From Eustoma russellianum (taxonomy: Eukaryota > Streptophyta > Magnoliopsida > Gentianales > Gentianaceae): a stretch of DNA of 64,000 nt. The notes beneath the pieces were generated by a model, which saw only the letters and a list, made by a program, of their open reading frames with translations, did not search any database and was not told the origin of the DNA. Below are positions 60,477 through 64,000 of the stretch, piece after piece. The stretch spans positions 14,039,536 to 14,103,535 of the forward strand of contig AP025040.1 of NCBI GenBank assembly GCA_036186865.1, given 5' to 3'. The position numbers were made by a program, and so were the translations under genes. Within the stretch, counting starts at the first letter, position 1; each line of letters starts with the position of its first letter.

Positions 60477-60848
60477 TTGCTCCTTCCACTGCTTTCACTC
60501 AAGCTGAAACACAACTTCAGCCAATGGATTTGAAAGTTCCTTCTCTTGTGGCAGAGGTTGAAGTGCCCCTGCCTCTACCCCCACCAGAAACAAGTACAAT
60601 CCCAGCTCCAGCTGACGCCCCCAAGTTTCTAAAAAAGATACGGGAAAGGGCCCACAAATGGGAGAGGGATGCTCTCATAGGCATCGTCTTCTGAAGAAAA
60701 CATTGGAGTATTTTTCTGATGAAACGGCCACGAATCCAAAGTTGGCAAGGCAATTGAATGAGCTCTCCATTCTACCAGAGATTTCAACTACTATAATGAC
60801 ATGGACTGGGATGTGTCCTGCAAGTTGTAGATGACTAACATGGCTATG

Positions 60849-60925
60849 GTGAGCCTGTTAACTCTTCTGTTTTTCAAAGCTATATGCTTAAAGCTTTGTT
60901 TGATTGCCTGTTATGAATATTGCAG
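60849..60925 (+). other. Predicted intron 3 of antisense unit
   Basis: Donor ATG|GTGAGC and acceptor ATTGCAG. Splicing joins TNMAM to YRVQEYNMFRKSEEL in phase. Confidence 0.75.
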
Positions 60926-61690
60926 TACCGAGTCCAGGAATACAACATGTTCCGGAAGTCTGAAGAACTGCAGAAGATGGTAGTGCAACTGACTGAAAAC
61001 AACGCAGTTCTGCAACGAGCTAATGAGAAATGGGCTGAGGAGACCAAACCATCGAAGACTAGGCTGGCAGAGCTTGAAGGAGTGGTGGACGGTCTAAGGT
61101 CAAAAGTGTCTTCCCTTTCGGAAGAGAATTCCAAGATTCGTGAAGCAAAATGAAGAGTCTGACATTAAGCTGGCCACTGCCTACTCGCAAGTGGATGAGC
61201 TTAAAGAGGTGGTAGCCAATATTGAGTTGGTGTCACCAAGACTCAGGCTAAACTGGACTTCTACCAGTAAGAGCTTGTCACTTGTGAGCAGGAGCTGTCC
61301 AATTGCAAGAAGCAAGTTGAGGATGAGCAGAAGAGTAAAGTTGAACTGGCTCAGCAATTTGAACTTCAGGCTGAAAACGTAAAGACAGAAGCAGTTGCTG
61401 AGTTCAGGAGATCGGACTACTTTGCGGATAATCTTCTCAAGCTTCAAAGCTCAGTGATGGTAATTGGGCAGACTTATGCCACTGACAGCTGCTCAGAGGT
61501 CTACCCAGCCTTGGACAAAGAACATCCTCAAATCGCCGAACTTCATAATCCTGAGGCTGAACAAATCTTTGAGCCCCAACTAGAGCTATTCAAGAATGGA
61601 GCTGATCTCAGAGATTTGTCAGCAGAGGAAGACTAGAATAGGATTTTCCATTTTGTACATTTTCAGTAGTTGTAATAATTGTACTTTCTG

Positions 61691-61696
61691 AATAAA
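61691..61696 (+). terminator. Polyadenylation signal of antisense unit
   Basis: AATAAA lies 55 bases after the stop codon at 61634-61636, within a T-rich 3' region containing TTTTGTACATTTTC. It agrees with a plus-strand transcription unit. Confidence 0.6.
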
Positions 61697-62026
61697 AATG
61701 TTACTTTTTCCCACTTGTGCTCCTCAGTTTGCTTTGTTTTTATTTCCAAAATTCTTGCAAGTATTTGACTTTAGCTTTCGATTTTTTAGCTCTGCCAAAA
61801 ACTTTTATTCATCAACTTAGCTTTGTAGTGCAAGCACTTGTCCTTGGCTCTCATTAAAGAAGAATTTTTCTGTTTAGGAATTTTCCAGCCTGAGTAGCAA
61901 CTTTTTGGGCTAAACAACTTTTGTATGACCAATCTAGACTCCAAAGTCTATTTCGTAGCGGCCCAATAAGATTTTCTCAGATCCATAAGGCCGAAGAGTA
62001 AAACCAATTAGGTTATTTTAACTTAA

Positions 62027-62380
62027 CACTGCTAAGGGTTTTGAATAGAGGAAGTTTGGCACTGCCAAGCACTTGACCTCAGCACTGCTAAGGGTTTTAA
62101 ATAGAACAAGTTTGGCACCGCCAAGAACTTGACCTCAGCACTGCTAAGGGTTTTAAATAGAGCAAGTTTGGCACTACCAAGCACTTGACCTCAGCACTTC
62201 TAAGGGTTTTAAATAGAGCAAGTTTGGTACTGCCAAGCACTTGACCTCAGCACTGCTAAAGGTTTTAAATAGAGCAAGTTTGGCACTGCCAAGCACTTGA
62301 CCTCAGCACCGCTAAGGGTTTTAAATAAAGTTTGGCACTGCCAAGCACTTGACCTCAGTACTACTAAGGGTTTTAAATAG
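62027..62380. repeat. Tandem array, about 6.5 x 56 bp
   Basis: The unit starts CACTGCTAAGGGTTTTAAAT and contains GGCACTGCCAAGCACTTGA. Six near-complete copies and a partial one follow each other with few substitutions; the sixth has a 4-base deletion. It lies between the antisense unit and gag. Tandem subrepeats in this position are known for Tat/Ogre elements. Confidence 0.95.
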
Positions 62381-62785
62381 TGCTGGAAAGAGGATTTAGC
62401 CAATCCAAGCTAGGCATAAATCTGAATAAGATTGATCCTCGAATAATATAAGGCCGAGCTGAGACGAGCCAAAGATTTGTATATAATTATTGGGGAACAT
62501 TTTTGCCCCATTATCTGAGATAAAGATCTTCATATTCCATGATCAAATATATCGTCAGAAAGAAGAATTCGCCGAGCTCGACCGGTTGAGGAACTTGATG
62601 AGGAATTTAATTCCCATTTGTCAATAAAAAGCACTGCTTAATATATGGACGACTTATTTGCAGATAGCGAATTGAAATTATACACTGAACATCAATGTAT
62701 TTAAAGTATATATATGTACATAAGGATTTTGGGTACCTGCTAAAAAAGGTGAAACATGATTCCTTTGTGGGCTTATGCTCTTAAG
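62381..62785. other. Non-coding interior of Tat-like element
   Basis: No coding frame or repeat was recognised between the tandem array and gag. Confidence 0.6.
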
Positions 62786-63594
62786 TTAATCGATACTCTC
62801 AGAGATCTGCAATTTTTGCCCATCCGAATCTGAGTCCTCATCTTTTGGCGACCTGTCCCTATGTCCAGATCGGCAATTTTCATCCTGAGCAAGCTGGCCA
62901 AAATTCAACCTATTGTGCAACCTGGACCTCGGATTGTAGAACTGCTGTAAATGGCCAAGCTCAATCAGACGCCCAATCTCCTGAGTGAGTTGCCTGCAAT
63001 CTTCTGTATCATGTCCAGTATCATGATGATAAAGGCAATACAGTTGAAGATTCCTCTTATGGATAGGCCCTGTAAGGGGCTGAGGATCTCTTGCCAGACT
63101 CTTCTTCCTCATATGAGAAAGAATATGAACCTTTGAGACGAGCAGAGAATTTCTTTCTTTTCCTCGCCCCTCAACCGAATCATGACAGAGCGCCTCTCTT
63201 GTGGCAAAGCTCTGTCCTTCTACTGGGGACCAGTCCTTTTTCCCGAACATCTAGCCTCAGTCATGAATTCATTCTGAAGCCCAATATGGTATTCTGGTCG
63301 AGTTGGAGAGTATTCCAGAAGTTCTTCTTGAGGAGGAGAATTACTGGGAGGGAACCCACTGGGTCCCGCCACGGGGGCTTTTCCCTTCATCTCTCTCACC
63401 ACAGCTTGGAATATACTAGGATTCTGAGCCACATAGCGAATGACGCATATATGTTCCTCATAGGTAAAGGCAGCAGTAGGAGCAGAAGATTCTGCTAGTT
63501 CCGGGGAACATTGTTCCATTTGTACCTGAGGAGATCTTCGATGTCTCCTGGAGGTCATAGGTCGCTTGGACCATTTCCCCTCTTTTTTATCCAT
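62786..63594 (-). pseudogene. gag: Tat-type gypsy gag remnant
   Basis: Two overlapping frames (63594-63220 and 63250-62786) follow the primer site. The second contains YCLYHHDTGHDTEDCRQLTQEIGRLIELGHL, the conserved C-terminal block of gag in Tat/Ogre gypsy elements, with its C-H-H-C-like spacing. The first is a hydrophilic N-terminal region (MDKKEGKWSKRPMTSRRHRR). The large central gag domain of autonomous Tat elements is absent, so gag is both short and frameshifted. Confidence 0.8.
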
Positions 63595-63669
63595 TCTCTG
63601 GACGATGGTTTTGCAGGCTAATTGCCAAGAAAGTCCTTGGAAGGTTGTTTTTGGGAATACGGAGGTTCA

Positions 63670-63690
63670 GGCCCTCCTTCTAGCGCCAAA
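63670..63690 (-). promoter_or_regulatory. Tat-like primer-binding site
   Basis: On the minus strand TTTGGCGCTAGAAGGAGGG follows the LTR end. The TGGCGC start is the common form in Tat/Ogre-type gypsy elements. Confidence 0.65.
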
Positions 63691-64000
63691 TGATGAAGCC
63701 GATATCCTCACCGGGTGGATCAGGGATGATCCTTGTGGTGTGTCGTTAACTCTCCGTCTAAATCTGTCAACGAAACCTGAAAAGGAAGAGAAACGTTAGA
63801 GGCCCAGGGTGCTGCCCCGGGAAAACCCTCTGACGCTCAAGTCAGTTATGGGTGTTTTAATAAGCAGTTTATGCTGGAATAAAGGTTTAGAATCAACCTC
63901 TTTTTTTATCTCACTGAGTGTTAAGCTATTTAATGGTCAGCCGAGATGGAGTTCTTAGGAGAAAGCTCCGAAAGTTGTAGTTGAATTTCTGAAAATTGGA
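63691..64000 (-). repeat. Tat-like 5' LTR, cut by window end
   Basis: The first 310 bases (plus-strand order) match 58057-58356 closely, with substitutions and a roughly 10-base insertion near 63800. The rest lies beyond the window. Confidence 0.9.

Larger units (their letters stand above)
59175..61636 (+). pseudogene. Antisense multi-exon gene unit (putative gypsy-type transposon protein)
   Basis: Coding-like segments run on the plus strand, opposite to the element's own gag. The first (ATG at 59175, or 59298 in the same frame) is serine-rich and low-complexity. The next (59513-60171) has PPVGYEAVYEEFFLNQ, RLPQLIPNGLKVVLRYLLYL, LRVFRGMFVCKHKDNWYYFS and KNWKGRFFFI. This resembles the plant 'putative gypsy-type transposon' domain (Transposase_28, PF04195) from memory of the family. 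A basic stretch (KKMAPKKRKRNE), a proline-rich stretch and a long coiled coil (about 60926-61390) follow, ending DLRDLSAEED at 61636. Three well-formed introns are visible. Frame changes near 59510, 59755, 60690 and 61145, and a stop at 60169, show decay. Function is unknown. Confidence 0.7.
58057..64000 (-). mobile_element. Non-autonomous Tat-type gypsy element with antisense gene unit
   Basis: The 820-bp left LTR (58057-58876) and the first 310 bases of the right LTR (from 63691) match closely and begin TGATGAAGCCG on the plus strand. On the minus strand the right LTR is followed by TTTGGCGCTAGAAGGAGGG, the primer-site type of Tat/Ogre gypsy elements, and AAATCTGGGGGCAAAG precedes the left LTR as the polypurine tract. 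Between the LTRs lie a gag remnant (-), tandem repeats and an intron-bearing unit on the plus strand. No protease, RT, RNase H or integrase is present, so the element resembles a large retrotransposon derivative (LARD). Confidence 0.85.

Noticed and set aside
62027..62380. CRISPR-like array
   Set aside because: Units are contiguous with no unique spacers, and the setting is a plant retrotransposon; it is an ordinary tandem repeat.

Overview
The window is repeat-rich nuclear DNA of a flowering plant, probably a eudicot; the species cannot be named from it. I found no host protein-coding gene, rRNA or tRNA. Almost every recognisable coding stretch belongs to a Ty1/copia or Ty3/gypsy LTR retrotransposon or to a hAT-type DNA transposon. 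The evidence is plant copia domains (zinc knuckle, DSG/DTG protease, HHCC-DDE integrase, YVDD reverse transcriptase, RNase H), primer-binding sites matching initiator tRNA-Met, polypurine tracts, TG...CA termini and 5-bp or 8-bp target-site duplications (TSDs).

Layout, left to right. 1-1586: part of a gypsy-like LTR inserted in the 5' LTR of Copia-1. 1587-10063: Copia-1 (+), decayed, with a 3.06-kb solo LTR of a SIRE-like family (4265-7326, TSD GTTCG) in its integrase gene. 10264-10800: hAT-type MITE with a perfect 8-bp TSD. 11697-12345: TRIM-like miniature LTR element. 13073-13504: foldback cluster. 14520-15533: internally deleted hAT transposon that keeps the dimerisation exon. 15678-26825: Copia-2 (-), split by a gag-only SIRE-like element (16573-22241). 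26826-30089: AT-rich spacer. 30095-35419: Copia-3 (-), TSD TCTAC. 35902-40874: Copia-4 (-), complete, with one uninterrupted 1345-codon gag-pol frame, LTRs that look identical and TSD CGTAC. About 43300-58056: Copia-5 (-), old, split by Copia-6 (48068-56632, -), a young Angela-like element with 1448-bp LTRs and TSD GTAAC. 58057 to the right edge: a large non-autonomous gypsy element of Tat type (-). It has a gag remnant, no pol, an array of 56-bp tandem repeats, and on the opposite strand an intron-containing gene-like unit.

The elements form a stratigraphy. Copia-1, Copia-2 and Copia-5 are old hosts. The SIRE-like copies, the left gypsy LTR and Copia-6 sit inside them. Copia-4 and Copia-6 look recent because no difference was seen between their LTRs. 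Copia-4 is the only element here that could encode its own transposition proteins. Copia-6 has two single-base frame breaks, and the SIRE-like and Tat-like elements lack pol and would depend on proteins from elsewhere. The most unusual feature is the spliced antisense unit in the Tat-like element (59175-61696).
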